Below are positions 51,330-62,499 of a stretch of 64,000 bases of DNA, in pieces. Position 1 is the first letter of the stretch, and every line of letters begins with the position of its first letter. The notes beneath the pieces are model-generated. The model did no database searches. It saw only the letters and a program-made list of their open reading frames with translations, and was not told the origin of the DNA. Origin of the DNA: Betaproteobacteria bacterium (GTDB lineage Bacteria > Pseudomonadota > Gammaproteobacteria > Burkholderiales > SG8-39); assembly GCA_947478805.1 (NCBI GenBank), contig CANJXQ010000008.1, positions 1 to 64,000 of the forward strand. Reading direction: 5' to 3'. Position numbers and translations under genes: made by a program.

Positions 51330-52145
51330 CTAGGTTCGAGGGCCGCGGTCCCGCAGGCGCTCCACATCCGCACCCCATTGCGGTGTGGCGGCGATGAATC
51401 CACCGTCGACGGGGAGCGTCACGCCACTGACCCAGCGCGCCTCCTCGCTGGCAAGAAACAGTGCCGCCCAGGCGATGTCCCAGGCTGTTCCCTCCGTGCC
51501 GAGCGGTGGCAGGTTGGCACGGTCCCAGCGGACCTGATCGCTCATGCCGAACAGGCCCACGGCGATAGGTGTGTACAGTGTTCCGGGGCAGATGCAATTG
51601 ACCCTGATCCGGCTGCGTCCCAGTTCCACGGCCCACAGCGACGTCAGCGCCACGACGCCGCCCTTGGACGCGGTATAGGCGGTTTGCCTGCCGGTGGCGC
51701 GCAACGCCGAGATGGACCCGATATTGGTGATCGATCCTCCCCCGGCGGCCGCGATTCGCGGCGCCGCGTGCTTCGTCATCAGCACGACGGATTTGAGATT
51801 GACGTCGATGAGCCGGTCAAGGTCGCTTTCCTCCACGTCGACGACCTCGGCGCTACTGGTCACGGCGACATTGTTCACCAGCGTGTCGAGCCTTCCATAG
51901 CGCGACTCCGCGGCCTTTACCGCGGCGAGGCACTGCTCCCCGGAAGAAACATCGCCAATGAACACCGATGCGTCGCCACCCTCATTGCGGATGATCTGCA
52001 GCGTTTCATCGGCAGCCGATTCGCTGCGATCGACGAGCAGCACCTTCGCGCCTTCGCGGGCGAGCAAGATGGATATTGCCTTTCCGGTGCCGACGCCGGG
52101 TCCGCTCGACCCTGCGCCGGTGACGATGGCGACCTTGGAATGCAT
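51330..52145 (-). CDS. SDR family oxidoreductase
   Basis: KVAIVTGAGSSGPGVGTGKAISILLAREGAKVLLVDRS; LVNNVA; YTASKGGVVALTS. Confidence 0.92.
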   Translation of the reverse strand: MHSKVAIVTGAGSSGPGVGTGKAISILLAREGAKVLLVDRSESAADETLQIIRNEGGDASVFIGDVSSGEQCLAAVKAAESRYGRLDTLVNNVAVTSSAEVVDVEESDLDRLIDVNLKSVVLMTKHAAPRIAAAGGGSITNIGSISALRATGRQTAYTASKGGVVALTSLWAVELGRSRIRVNCICPGTLYTPIAVGLFGMSDQVRWDRANLPPLGTEGTAWDIAWAALFLASEEARWVSGVTLPVDGGFIAATPQWGADVERLRDRGPRT

Positions 52146-52391
52146 GCGTGATGACGCGTTTTTCACCGTTTTCTCCGGTTGGGCAGTGGGGGCACAGATG
52201 CTGTGCCGAGAGTATGACTTCGATTGGAAGGGCGCGAAAGCGCAGGGCCCTTTCATTCAAACCTCACGCCGTATTCGCCGGTGAGACTCCGCTACAATGT
52301 CGCGAAGTGCGGTCGGGTCAGTGAGCACGCCCTTGTCCCCAACGGCCCGAGTCGCCCGCTCAGAATGTGTTTGCAGACGCTGGAGGTCACC

Positions 52392-55124
52392 ATGGCTGCC
52401 GTGCCGGACTTTTCCGCCGCCAACGATCCGGATTCGCAGGAAACGCAGGAGTGGCTCGACGCACTGGATGCGGTCCTCGAGCGTGAAGGTGGCGTGCGCG
52501 CGCACTACCTGCTCGAGAAGCTCATCGAGAAGGCGCGCCGTTCGGGCGCCTATCTGCCCTACAAGGCGCAGACCGCCTACATCAACACCATTCCTCCCCA
52601 CATGGAGGACCGCTCGCCGGGCGATCATGCGTTGGAGGAACGCATCCGCTCCTATGCGCGCTGGAACGCCATGGTCATGGTGGCGAAGGCGAACAAGGGC
52701 GAGGGGGACTTGGGCGGGCACATTGCCAGCTTCGCGTCCGTCGGTACGTTGTTCGGAATCGGCTTCAATCATTTCTGGCACGCGCCGCACGAAGGCCATG
52801 GCGGTGACCTGATCTACTTCCAGGGACACTCGGCACCAGGCATCTACGCCAGGGCCTACATGGAGGGGCGCTTGAGCGAGGCGCAATTGCTGGCGTTTCG
52901 CCGCGAGGTGGATGGCAAGGGCGTCTCGTCCTACCCGCACCCGTGGTTGATGCCGGATTTCTGGCAGTTCCCCACGGTGTCGATGGGCCTGGGGCCGATT
53001 CAGGCCATCTATCAGGCGCGATTCCTCAAATACCTGCATGCCCGCGGTCTTGCCGATACGTCCAACCGAAAGGTCTGGGCTTTTTGCGGGGACGGGGAAA
53101 TGGACGAGCCCGAGTCCATGGGGGCCATCGGCATGGCGGCCAGGGAGCATCTGGATAACCTGATTTTCGTCGTCAACTGCAATCTGCAGCGCCTCGACGG
53201 GCCGGTGCGGGGAAACGGCAAGATCATCCAGGAACTCGAAGGCGATTTCCGCGGCGCCGGATGGAACGTGATCAAGCTGATCTGGGGCTCGTATTGGGAC
53301 CCGCTGCTGGCACGCGACAAGGACGGCATCCTGCAGAAAGTCATGGAGGACACCGTCGATGGCGAATACCAGAATTTCAAGGCCAACGATGGCGCATTCG
53401 TTCGAAAGCACTTCTTCGGCAAGCATCCCAAGCTGCTGGAGATGGTTTCGCGAATGAGCGATGACGATATCTGGCGGCTGAATCGCGGCGGCCATGACCC
53501 GCACAAGATCTATGCTGCCTATTCGCAGGCCTTGAAACACAAGGGCCAACCGACGGTGATTCTCGCCAAGACCATCAAGGGATACGGCCTTGGCAAGCAG
53601 GGCCAGGCGCAGAACCCGAGCCATCAGTTGAAAAAGCTCGACATCGAAACCATCCGCGATTTCCGCGATCGCTTCAAGATTCCGGTGCCAGACGATCAAC
53701 TGGAGAAACTTCCGTTCTACAAGCCCAAGGATGACGATCCTGTGATGGTCTACCTCCAGGAGCGCAGAAAGGCCCTGGGAGGATATCTGCCGCAACGCCG
53801 GCGCCGTGCCGACAGCACGCCGAGGGTGCCGCCATTGACGGCATTTGAGCAGGTCCTGAAAGCGACGCCGGCGGGGCGCGAGATATCCACGACCATGGCA
53901 TTCGTGAGGATACTGACAGCACTGTTGCGGGACGAATCCATCGGCAAGCATGTCGTGCCCATTGTTCCCGACGAGGCGCGCACCTTTGGCATGGAGGGGA
54001 TGTTCCGGCAACTGGGCATCTACTCTTCCGAAGGCCAGAAATACGAGCCCGTCGACAAGAGCCAGGTCATGTATTACCGGGAAGACAAGTCAGGCCAGAT
54101 CCTCGAGGAGGGCATCAACGAGGCTGGCGCGTTCTCGTCCTGGATGGCGGCGGCGACGTCCTACAGCAACAGCAACACCGTGATGGTCCCCTTCTACATC
54201 TTCTATTCGATGTTCGGGTTGCAGCGGATCGGCGATCTCGCCTGGGCGGCGGGGGATCTGCGGGCGCGAGGCTTCCTGCTGGGAGGGACATCCGGTCGCA
54301 CGACGCTCAATGGTGAGGGCCTGCAGCATGAAGACGGGCATAGCCATGTCCTGGCATCCGTCATTCCCAACTGCATATCCTACGACCCGACCTTCGGCTA
54401 TGAGCTGGCAGTGATCATCCACGATGGGCTGCGCCGCATGGTGGGCGAACAGGAGGACGTGTACTACTACATTACGGTGATGAACGAGAATTACGCGCAT
54501 CCCGGGCTGGAGGAGATCGAGGCCGCAAATCCGGGGGCTCGCGAGGGGATTCTGAAAGGCATGTACCTCCTCAGGAAATCCCCAGTCGCCGATGCCGGAA
54601 AAAAGAAGTCCGCTGTGGACCGCGCCAAAGTCCAGTTGCTGGGGTCGGGGACCATTCTGCGGGAAGTCATCGCCGCTGCTGACCTTCTCGCCTCGGATTG
54701 GTCGGTTGATGCTGCGGTGTGGAGTTGTCCGAGCTTCACCGAATTGCGCCGCGAGGGTATGGATGCCGAGCGATGGAACCTGCTTCACCCGAGCGCGCCG
54801 GCACGCAGGAGTTATGTTGAGCGAACGCTTGAGGGGCATGCGGGCCCAGTGGTGGCTTCGACCGACTACATCAAGGCTTTCGCCGACCAGATCCGGCCGT
54901 TCCTGCCTGCGGGGAGGCGTTACGTCGTGCTCGGCACGGATGGATTCGGACGTTCGGATACCCGTGAGCGGCTGAGGTACCATTTCGAAGTCAATCGCCA
55001 CTGGATCGTGGTTGCCGCGCTGAAGGCATTGGCCGACGATGGGGTCATCCAGGCGGCGGTGGTTGCCGAGGCGATTTCCAAATATGGCATCGACCCGGAG
55101 AAACCCAATCCGGTCACTGTATGA
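52392..55124 (+). CDS. aceE: Pyruvate dehydrogenase E1 component (homodimeric type)
   Basis: GHIASFASVGTLFGIGFNHFWHAP; FCGDGEMDEPESMGAIGMAAREHLDNLIFVVNCNLQRLDGPVRGNGKIIQELEG. Confidence 0.97.
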   Translation: MAAVPDFSAANDPDSQETQEWLDALDAVLEREGGVRAHYLLEKLIEKARRSGAYLPYKAQTAYINTIPPHMEDRSPGDHALEERIRSYARWNAMVMVAKANKGEGDLGGHIASFASVGTLFGIGFNHFWHAPHEGHGGDLIYFQGHSAPGIYARAYMEGRLSEAQLLAFRREVDGKGVSSYPHPWLMPDFWQFPTVSMGLGPIQAIYQARFLKYLHARGLADTSNRKVWAFCGDGEMDEPESMGAIGMAAREHLDNLIFVVNCNLQRLDGPVRGNGKIIQELEGDFRGAGWNVIKLIWGSYWDPLLARDKDGILQKVMEDTVDGEYQNFKANDGAFVRKHFFGKHPKLLEMVSRMSDDDIWRLNRGGHDPHKIYAAYSQALKHKGQPTVILAKTIKGYGLGKQGQAQNPSHQLKKLDIETIRDFRDRFKIPVPDDQLEKLPFYKPKDDDPVMVYLQERRKALGGYLPQRRRRADSTPRVPPLTAFEQVLKATPAGREISTTMAFVRILTALLRDESIGKHVVPIVPDEARTFGMEGMFRQLGIYSSEGQKYEPVDKSQVMYYREDKSGQILEEGINEAGAFSSWMAAATSYSNSNTVMVPFYIFYSMFGLQRIGDLAWAAGDLRARGFLLGGTSGRTTLNGEGLQHEDGHSHVLASVIPNCISYDPTFGYELAVIIHDGLRRMVGEQEDVYYYITVMNENYAHPGLEEIEAANPGAREGILKGMYLLRKSPVADAGKKKSAVDRAKVQLLGSGTILREVIAAADLLASDWSVDAAVWSCPSFTELRREGMDAERWNLLHPSAPARRSYVERTLEGHAGPVVASTDYIKAFADQIRPFLPAGRRYVVLGTDGFGRSDTRERLRYHFEVNRHWIVVAALKALADDGVIQAAVVAEAISKYGIDPEKPNPVTV

Positions 55125-55158
55125 ATCATTGCACCGACAATTACCTGCGAATGAGCGC

Positions 55159-56520
55159 ATGAACGCCGTGACCGAAGTACTGATCCCCGACATCGGGGAT
55201 TTCAAGGACATCGACGTGACCGAGGTTCTGGTCAAGCCGGGTGACAGTGTTCGCGCCGAACAGTCGCTGATCACCGTGGAGTCCGAAAAGGCGAGCATGG
55301 AAATTCCATCGCCATCGGCGGGCGTTGTCCGTGAAGTCAAGGTCAAGATCGGGGACAAGGTGTCGCAAGGCGCCCTGGTGTTGCTCCTGGAGGCGGCGGA
55401 AGCTCCCGCGGCAATTGCAGACCCGGTACCTGTTGCCACGCAGGTCGCAGCGTTGCCAAGTGAAGAAAAGACCGGGGGAAAGTCCGGGGCGGCGGCACCT
55501 GCAGCACCTGCTGTGTCCGCAGCACCGACCGTGCCGCTCGTTCCCGCGGCTGTGCCCGTGCCGTACGAGGTGCCGCCGGTCGATCCCTTGTTCAAGCCGC
55601 ACGCCAGCCCGTCTGTCCGCCTTTTTGCGCGGGAGCTCGGGGTCGATCTGGCCCGGCTCAAGGGCACCGGTCCGAAGGGTCGCATCCTGCACGATGACGT
55701 GCGCCTGTTCGTCAAGACCGCGTTGCAAGCCGGTGCGGCGCCAGTGGCGAAGACTGCGGGCATGCCCTTTGAGTTGCCGGCATGGCCGAGTGTCGATTTC
55801 GCCAAGTTTGGACCGGTGGAAACGAAGCCCTTGTCGCGACTGCGCAGGCTGGCGGGCGCCAATCTTCATCGCAACTGGGTTTCGATTCCTCATGTGACTC
55901 AGTTCGACGAGGCGGACATTACGGAACTCGAATCGTTCCGCAAGGCCAGCGCGGGCGATTCGGAGCGGCAAGGATTCAAGTTGACGCTGCTTGCGTTCCT
56001 GATCAAGGCCAGCGTCACGACCTTGCGCCAATTTCCGCACTTCAACGCCTCGCTGGATGCAAGCGGCGAGAGCCTCGTGATCAAGAAGTACTTTCACGTC
56101 GGCGTGGCCGTCGACACGCCGGACGGCCTCGTTGTCCCTGTGATCCGTGACGCCGACCGAAAGGGCATCTTCGACCTCGCGCGAGAGCTGGGCGAAGTGT
56201 CCAAGGCGGCCCGTGAAAAAAAGCTCAAGCCCGGGGATATGCAGGGCGGCACTTTTTCGATTTCCAGCCTAGGGGGCATCGGCGGGTCGGCATTTACGCC
56301 CATCATCAACGCACCGGAGGTCGCGATTCTGGGTGTCTCGAAATCCGTGACCCGTCCGGTTTGGATCGACGCCAAAAGCGGGGAGGGCCAGTTCCAGCCG
56401 CGACTGATGTTGCCGCTGTCATTGTCCTATGACCACCGCGTAATCGACGGCGCGGATGCGGCGCGATTTACGAGCTATCTTGTCAACGTGCTCGGCGATA
56501 TTCGCCGTTCGCTCCTCTGA
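55159..56520 (+). CDS. aceF: Pyruvate dehydrogenase E2 (dihydrolipoamide acetyltransferase), single lipoyl domain
   Basis: [13 protein letters not shown] lipoyl motif; [44 protein letters not shown]. Confidence 0.96.
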   Translation: MNAVTEVLIPDIGDFKDIDVTEVLVKPGDSVRAEQSLITVESEKASMEIPSPSAGVVREVKVKIGDKVSQGALVLLLEAAEAPAAIADPVPVATQVAALPSEEKTGGKSGAAAPAAPAVSAAPTVPLVPAAVPVPYEVPPVDPLFKPHASPSVRLFARELGVDLARLKGTGPKGRILHDDVRLFVKTALQAGAAPVAKTAGMPFELPAWPSVDFAKFGPVETKPLSRLRRLAGANLHRNWVSIPHVTQFDEADITELESFRKASAGDSERQGFKLTLLAFLIKASVTTLRQFPHFNASLDASGESLVIKKYFHVGVAVDTPDGLVVPVIRDADRKGIFDLARELGEVSKAAREKKLKPGDMQGGTFSISSLGGIGGSAFTPIINAPEVAILGVSKSVTRPVWIDAKSGEGQFQPRLMLPLSLSYDHRVIDGADAARFTSYLVNVLGDIRRSLL

Positions 56521-56521
56521 T

Positions 56522-58279
56522 ATGGCGACCTTTCAAATCAAAGTACCCGATATCGGCGACTTCAAGGACGTCGAGGTTACCGAGGTACTGGTCAAGCCGG
56601 GTGCCAAGGTACGCGCCGAGCAGTCGCTGATCACGGTTGAGTCGGACAAGGCAAGCATGGAGATCCCGTCGCCCCGCGAAGGCGTCGTGGAAGCGATCAG
56701 TGTCAAGGTCGGCGACAAGGTGTCGATGAATTCACTGATCCTCTCCATGAAGGGAGACGACACACCCGCGGCCTTGGCACCAGTGCAAGCAACGTCCGCA
56801 CAGGCCCCGGCATTGAAATCCGATAGTTCCGGGCCGGAGCCGAGCGCGATGGCGGTCGGCAAGGCGGACATGCTCGCGGAAGTCCTCGTGCTCGGGTCCG
56901 GCCCGGGCGGCTATACCGCAGCATTCCGGGCCGCGGACCTCGGCAAGCAGGTGGTGCTGGTCGAGCGCTATCCCGACCTTGGCGGCGTGTGCACGAACGT
57001 CGGTTGCATCCCGTCCAAGACGCTGCTGCACATTGCGCGGGTCATCACCGAAACGCAGGAGTTGGCCTCAAGCGGCGTGCAGTTCGGCAGTCCTGCGGTC
57101 GACTTGGACAAGGTCCGGGCCTGGAAGTCCGATGTGGCTGGAAAAGGCGCCAAGGGCATCGCCGGGTTGGCAAAGCAACGCAAGGTAACTGTCGTGCAAG
57201 GGACCGGGAAGTTCGATTCGCCTCACGGCATGTTGGTGTCGCAGGCAGACGGCAAATCCATTCGCATTGCGTTCGATGCCTGCATCGTTGCGGCCGGCTC
57301 GTCAGTCGCCCGCATTCCAGGGCTTCCCTACGATGATCCGCGCTTGATGGACTCAACAGGCGCATTGGCGATGGCCGATGTGCCGCGGCGATTGCTGGTC
57401 ATCGGCGGCGGGATCATCGGTCTCGAGATGGCGTGTGTCTATGACGCGCTGGGCTCCAGGGTGTCCGTGGTCGAAATGCAGGATGGGTTGATGCCGGGAG
57501 CCGATCGGGACCTGCTCAGGCCGCTTGAGCGACGCCTGCAAAAGCGCTACGAAGCGATTCTGCTGAAAACGCGGGTGGCCAAGCTGGAGGCAACGGCTGA
57601 GGGCTTGCTTGCCAGCTTCGATGGCGAAGGTGCCCCGGCGCCGCAACGCTATGATCGGGTGCTGGTGGCCACGGGGCGCCGCCCCAACGGCCGCGAAATC
57701 GGTGCCGAGGCCGCGGGCATCGTGGTCGACGAGCGGGGATATATTCCGGTCGATCGACAGCAACGCACCAATGTGCCCCACATATTTGCCGTCGGCGATA
57801 TCGTCGGCGAGCCGATGCTGGCCCACAAGGCAAGCCATGAGGCGAAAGTGGCGGCAGAAGCGCTGGCTGGGCACAAGGCCTTCTTCGATCCGTTGACGAT
57901 ACCCTCGGTGGCCTATACCGATCCGGAACTCGCATGGATGGGCCTCACGGAAACGGCTGCAAAGGCGGCAGGCATCGCTTACGAGAAAGCGGTGTTTCCA
58001 TGGGCCGCGTCGGGGCGCGCGCGCGCGGTCGATCGCACCGAGGGGAGTACCAAACTGCTGTTCGACCCCGAGTCAAAACGCCTCCTGGGTGCCGGGATCG
58101 TTGGTTCGAATGCCGGCGAGCTGATCGCGGAGCTGGTGCTGGCCCTGGAAATGGGGGCGGACTTGAACGACGTTGCGCTGACCATTCATCCGCACCCGAC
58201 GCTGTCCGAGACCGCCGGATTGGCGGCTGAAGCGGGGCTTGGGACGATCACCGATCTTTTGGTCACGCGAAAGAAATAG
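56522..58279 (+). CDS. lpdA: Dihydrolipoyl dehydrogenase with N-terminal lipoyl domain
   Basis: [62 protein letters not shown]. Confidence 0.96.
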   Translation: MATFQIKVPDIGDFKDVEVTEVLVKPGAKVRAEQSLITVESDKASMEIPSPREGVVEAISVKVGDKVSMNSLILSMKGDDTPAALAPVQATSAQAPALKSDSSGPEPSAMAVGKADMLAEVLVLGSGPGGYTAAFRAADLGKQVVLVERYPDLGGVCTNVGCIPSKTLLHIARVITETQELASSGVQFGSPAVDLDKVRAWKSDVAGKGAKGIAGLAKQRKVTVVQGTGKFDSPHGMLVSQADGKSIRIAFDACIVAAGSSVARIPGLPYDDPRLMDSTGALAMADVPRRLLVIGGGIIGLEMACVYDALGSRVSVVEMQDGLMPGADRDLLRPLERRLQKRYEAILLKTRVAKLEATAEGLLASFDGEGAPAPQRYDRVLVATGRRPNGREIGAEAAGIVVDERGYIPVDRQQRTNVPHIFAVGDIVGEPMLAHKASHEAKVAAEALAGHKAFFDPLTIPSVAYTDPELAWMGLTETAAKAAGIAYEKAVFPWAASGRARAVDRTEGSTKLLFDPESKRLLGAGIVGSNAGELIAELVLALEMGADLNDVALTIHPHPTLSETAGLAAEAGLGTITDLLVTRKK

Positions 58280-58403
58280 CGTTCGGTGCCGATATGCCGC
58301 GCAGTGATGCGCATCGTAACCATGTGCGCTGCGAATTGTTTGCCCATGACGGGTGCATTTCAGCGCATTCTGCCATCCATCCCCAAACTTACATTGAGTT
58401 GCC

Positions 58404-59075
58404 ATGAACCAGAATGAACTGAAACAGGCGGTAGCGCGGGCTGCAATCAAGTATGTGGTCGAGGATGCGCTCGTCGGCGTGGGCACCGGGTCGACTGCGG
58501 ATTTCTTCATCGATGAACTGGCCAAGATGAAGAACCGCATCGATGGCGCGGTGGCCAGTTCGGAGAAGACGGCGACACGCCTGAAGTCTCACGGGATTCG
58601 CGTCGTCGATCTGAACAGCGTGGACGAATTGCCGGTGTACGTCGACGGTGCAGACGAGATCACCGAGCACCTGGCCATGATCAAAGGCGGCGGCGGGGCG
58701 TTGACGCGCGAGAAAATCGTCGCTGCCGTGGCGCGCAAATTCATCTGCATTGCGGACGAATCGAAGCTGGTGCCGGTGCTGGGCAACTTTCCGCTGCCGG
58801 TGGAGGTGATCCCGATGGCACGCTCCCACGTTGGCAGGCAGATGGTCCGGCTTGGCGGAACCCCGATCCTTCGCGATGGTTTCACCACAGACAACGGCAA
58901 TCTGATCATCGATGTGGCCGGCCTCACCATCCTCGATCCGGTGGAACTGGAGGAAGCCATCAACAATATTACCGGCGTGGTATCGGTCGGGCTTTTTGCC
59001 AAACGCGGCGCCGACGTGCTGCTGTTGGGCACCGCCGGCGGTGTGCGGACGCTGACGCGAACGTCGCGAGGCTGA
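58404..59075 (+). CDS. rpiA: Ribose-5-phosphate isomerase A
   Basis: [49 protein letters not shown]. Confidence 0.97.
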   Translation: MNQNELKQAVARAAIKYVVEDALVGVGTGSTADFFIDELAKMKNRIDGAVASSEKTATRLKSHGIRVVDLNSVDELPVYVDGADEITEHLAMIKGGGGALTREKIVAAVARKFICIADESKLVPVLGNFPLPVEVIPMARSHVGRQMVRLGGTPILRDGFTTDNGNLIIDVAGLTILDPVELEEAINNITGVVSVGLFAKRGADVLLLGTAGGVRTLTRTSRG

Positions 59076-59153
59076 CGTTGGGGCGCGATCGCGCCGTCAA
59101 TTCCAGGGTCGCAGTGCTATCCTAGGGCCTCGTTCTTAACGAGGTGCGCCCCG

Positions 59154-59858
59154 ATGGCCGTTCACATCTCCAAGCAATTCGATGCCGATCTCGAGGACGT
59201 GCGAACGCGCGTGCTGCAGATGGGCGGGCTGGTGGAGGACCAGATCGTCAAGGCGATCGAGGGACTGGCGACCGGCGATCTGGCGCTCATCGAGCAGGTG
59301 ATCGCCAACGATCATCGGGTCAATGCGCTGGAAGTGGAACTCGACGAGACTTGCAGCAGCGTGATCGCCAAGCGACAGCCGGCCGCGAGCGATCTGCGTT
59401 TGCTTATCGCGGTAATCAAGACCATCACGGACCTGGAGCGCATCGGTGATGAGGCGGAGAAAATCGCGCGCATGGCCAAGCTTGTTCACACTGCGGGCAC
59501 GGTCAACATGCCTCGCCTGGAATTGAAGCACGTCTCCGAACTGGCCTTGGGGATGTTGCGAAGGGCGCTCGACACGTTCGCCAGGCTCGATTCCAAGGCC
59601 GCAGCACAGGTCGTGCAGCAGGACCGGCTTGTCGACGACGAATTCCGGTCCATCCTGCGTCAGCTCATCACGTTCATGATGGAAGATCCGCGTACCATCA
59701 CGCGCAGCCTCGAGATCCTGTTCGTTGCCAAGGCGCTCGAGCGCATCGGCGACCACTCGAAGAACATGGCCGAATACGTCGTCTACATGGTCGAGGGGCG
59801 CGATGTCCGCCATATCCGGGCCGATGCGCCGCCCGCCAAGGACCCGCTGGCCGGCTAG
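59154..59858 (+). CDS. phoU: Phosphate signaling complex protein PhoU
   Basis: DLEDVRTRVLQMGGLVEDQIVKAIEGL; DLERIGDEAEKIARMA; LERIGDHSKNMAEYVVY. Confidence 0.95.
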   Translation: MAVHISKQFDADLEDVRTRVLQMGGLVEDQIVKAIEGLATGDLALIEQVIANDHRVNALEVELDETCSSVIAKRQPAASDLRLLIAVIKTITDLERIGDEAEKIARMAKLVHTAGTVNMPRLELKHVSELALGMLRRALDTFARLDSKAAAQVVQQDRLVDDEFRSILRQLITFMMEDPRTITRSLEILFVAKALERIGDHSKNMAEYVVYMVEGRDVRHIRADAPPAKDPLAG

Positions 59859-59876
59859 CGCTTCGTCTGCCGTCGG

Positions 59877-60149
59877 CTATTTGGTCGGGGGCACGTAACC
59901 GGCAGCGGTGTCTGCGCCGCCCTCGAAGAAATACTTGTCCATTTGTTCTGCCAGGTATTTCCTTGCGCGAGCGTCGGCCAGGCTGAGGCGATTTTCGTTG
60001 ATCAGCATGGTCTGGTGCTTGATCCATTGCTGCCAGGCTTCCTTGGAAACATTCTCGAAGATGCGCTTCCCGAGGTCGCCGGGATAGGGGGGGAAGTCCA
60101 TGCCTTCGGCTTCGCGACCCAGCTTGATGCATTTGACCATTCGTGCCAT
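59877..60149 (-). CDS. yggX: Oxidative damage protection / Fe(2+)-trafficking protein
   Basis: [63 protein letters not shown]. Confidence 0.96.
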   Translation of the reverse strand: MARMVKCIKLGREAEGMDFPPYPGDLGKRIFENVSKEAWQQWIKHQTMLINENRLSLADARARKYLAEQMDKYFFEGGADTAAGYVPPTK

Positions 60150-60234
60150 GTGCTGCTCCTTGCGAATCTCGTTATGACTGAAAATTGGTAGACCGAGGGG
60201 CCGTCATGCAGCGGAACCCGGATTCCTGCCTCGG

Positions 60235-61557
60235 CTAGAGCGACTTCACCAGTACCTTGGACCGCCGTTGCCAGTTGTACAGCGAGCGTTTGGGTTCCGG
60301 CAGCGATGACACGTTCCCAAGGGCGAAGCCGCGTTCGATGAACCAGTGTGCGGCCAGCGTCGTGAGGACGATCAGCTTGCGAAGCCCTTGTTGTTTTGCC
60401 TGGGCCGTGATGGCGTCCAGCAGCTTTTCCCCGTAGCCCATGCGGCGGTATTCGGGCCGAATGGCGACTGCCGCCAGTTCGGCGGTGCGTCCCTTGGGAA
60501 ACGGGTAGAGCGCCGCGCACCCCACGATCATCCTGTCGTGTTCGACCACGAAGAAGCGCGATACTTCGCGCTCCAGTATCTCGCGACCCCGATAGACCAG
60601 CGTGCCGTCTGCCTCGAGCGGTTCGATCAGTTGCAGGATTCCCCCGACATCGTCGATGGTCGCGGGTCGGAGACGTTCGAGCCCCTTCGCCGTCACCATG
60701 CTGCCCGAACCGTCATGGGTGAACAGCTCGATCAGGATCGCGCCGTCGACATGGTGGGACACCAGATGCGCGCGCGGAACTCCGCCCCGCACGGCTTCGA
60801 TGGCATGTGCAAGGTACAGGCGAGTGTCGTCGGTCAATGCGTTGTCGCCCGCCGACAGGGCTTCAGCCTCGTCGGCCGATAGCTCCGTGATCAAACGCCC
60901 CTTGGCATCGCATACGGGTTCATCGGTCAGGAAGATGAGCTTGGCCGCTCCCATGGCTTTGGCCGTGGCAACCGCCACGTCCTCCATGGACAGATTGAAA
61001 ACTTCCCCCGTGGGCGAGTAGCCGACATTGGAGATGATGACGATATTGTTCGCATCCAGGCAGCCGTTGATCGCGGCGACATCCACCTTGCGAACGAGGC
61101 CGGTGTACTGGAAATCCACGCCGTCGCGGATGCCATGGGGCTGCGCGGTGATGAAATTTCCGGATACGGTATTGATGGCCGCCCCGGCCATCGGGGAGTT
61201 GGGCAGCCCCTGCGAGAGCAGCGCATCGATCTCGACGCGGAGCAACCCGACCGCTTCCTTCACGCATTCAAGGGCCACGGCATTGGTGATGCGCAGCCCG
61301 TCCTTGTAACGGGCTTTCGCGCGCCGCTGGCGCAACTGCGCCTCGATCTGGGGGCGGGAGCCATGCACGATGACAATGCGCATGCCCGCAGCCTGGAGCA
61401 GGTTGATGTCATGGGCGAGCAACGCGAACTTGCCGTCCGCAACCACCTCGCCGCCAAATGCAATGACGAAGGTCTTGCCCCGAAACGCGTGGAAATACGG
61501 CGCGACGGAACGAAACCAACTGACGAAATTCGAATCGTTGTCTGGACTGGTGGTCAT
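60235..61557 (-). CDS. argA: N-acetylglutamate synthase (AAK-GNAT)
   Basis: FVSWFRSVAPYFHAFRGKTFVIAFGGEVV; C-terminal GNAT VAIRPEYRRMGYGEKLL; WFIERGF. Confidence 0.95.
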   Translation of the reverse strand: MTTSPDNDSNFVSWFRSVAPYFHAFRGKTFVIAFGGEVVADGKFALLAHDINLLQAAGMRIVIVHGSRPQIEAQLRQRRAKARYKDGLRITNAVALECVKEAVGLLRVEIDALLSQGLPNSPMAGAAINTVSGNFITAQPHGIRDGVDFQYTGLVRKVDVAAINGCLDANNIVIISNVGYSPTGEVFNLSMEDVAVATAKAMGAAKLIFLTDEPVCDAKGRLITELSADEAEALSAGDNALTDDTRLYLAHAIEAVRGGVPRAHLVSHHVDGAILIELFTHDGSGSMVTAKGLERLRPATIDDVGGILQLIEPLEADGTLVYRGREILEREVSRFFVVEHDRMIVGCAALYPFPKGRTAELAAVAIRPEYRRMGYGEKLLDAITAQAKQQGLRKLIVLTTLAAHWFIERGFALGNVSSLPEPKRSLYNWQRRSKVLVKSL

Positions 61558-61636
61558 GTGTCGAGGGATGAAGGGCGCGGCCCCGATTCTATAGACTCGG
61601 ACGGTGGAATTACAGCAAGCCGTTGCGGATTGCGCT

Positions 61637-62392
61637 TCATCCCAAGTCTCCCCAGAGCGTCTGCAAGGCAGCGATTGCGGCGAGCGGTGCCGTTTCGGTT
61701 CGCAGCGTGCGCGGACCCAGTCGGACCGGCGTGAATCCGGCTTTGAGGGCTGCGGCCTGCTCGTGCGGGGCAAGGCCGCCTTCGGGCCCGATGAGGAGGG
61801 TGACGTGGGCAGACCTCGACAAGCCGACGAGGCCGGAGGGGGCGTCCGGCGCCAGTAGCAGCCTCAGTTCGGATTCCAGCTTCGGCGGGCGCGTCATGAG
61901 CCAGGATTGGAGTGGCTCGAGTGCTCCGATTTCAGGCACAACGTTGCGACCGCACTGTTCGCAGGCCGCAATCACGATGTTCTGCCAATGCGCCATTCGC
62001 CGTTCAGCGCGCTCGCCCGACAGGCGAACCACGGAACGTTCGCTCTCAAGTGGCTGGATGGCGCGCGCGCCCAGTTCGGTGGCCTTCTGGATCGCAAAAT
62101 CCATCCTGTCGCTGCCAGACAGGCACTGCGCCAGCGTCAGTTCCAAAGCCGACTCACGGTCCGCCTCAATCGTGCCCGTAATCCTGGCTGCACATTGACC
62201 CCGGGTAAGGCGGGTGAGTTCAGCGAGGTGTTCACTGCCTTCCCCGTTAAAGAGCGTGATGGCGTCTCCTTCGCGAAGGCGAAGCACGGCGATGTGCTTG
62301 CTTGGGCGCTCGGGGAGGTCAATCAGCGCCCCGGGAGACAATCGTTCGGGAACGTAGAATCGCGGCGCGGATCGACGACTGGGCTTGTCCAT
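61637..62392 (-). CDS. rsmE: 16S rRNA (uracil(1498)-N(3))-methyltransferase
   Basis: HIAVLRLREGDAITLFNGEG; KATELGARAIQPLESERSVV; LLIGPEGGLAPHE. Confidence 0.94.
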   Translation of the reverse strand: MDKPSRRSAPRFYVPERLSPGALIDLPERPSKHIAVLRLREGDAITLFNGEGSEHLAELTRLTRGQCAARITGTIEADRESALELTLAQCLSGSDRMDFAIQKATELGARAIQPLESERSVVRLSGERAERRMAHWQNIVIAACEQCGRNVVPEIGALEPLQSWLMTRPPKLESELRLLLAPDAPSGLVGLSRSAHVTLLIGPEGGLAPHEQAAALKAGFTPVRLGPRTLRTETAPLAAIAALQTLWGDLG

Positions 62393-62453
62393 GCATTGAA
62401 TTTTAAGTGTTTTTCGTCATAAAGATGGGGGATTGCCGTCTTAATCCTGTTAA

Positions 62454-62467
62454 AATAGCCGGCTATT
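62454..62467. promoter_or_regulatory. 14-bp perfect palindrome upstream of typA
   Basis: AATAGCCGGCTATT, about 33 nt upstream of the GTG start. Confidence 0.4.
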
Positions 62468-62499
62468 CTTCAAGCTCTCAACGAGCTGCTAGGGACCCT

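Noticed and set aside
52257-54011. 584-aa minus-strand ORF (and 54090-55862, 590 aa)
   Set aside because: Shadow ORFs antisense to aceE/aceF; no recognisable motifs.
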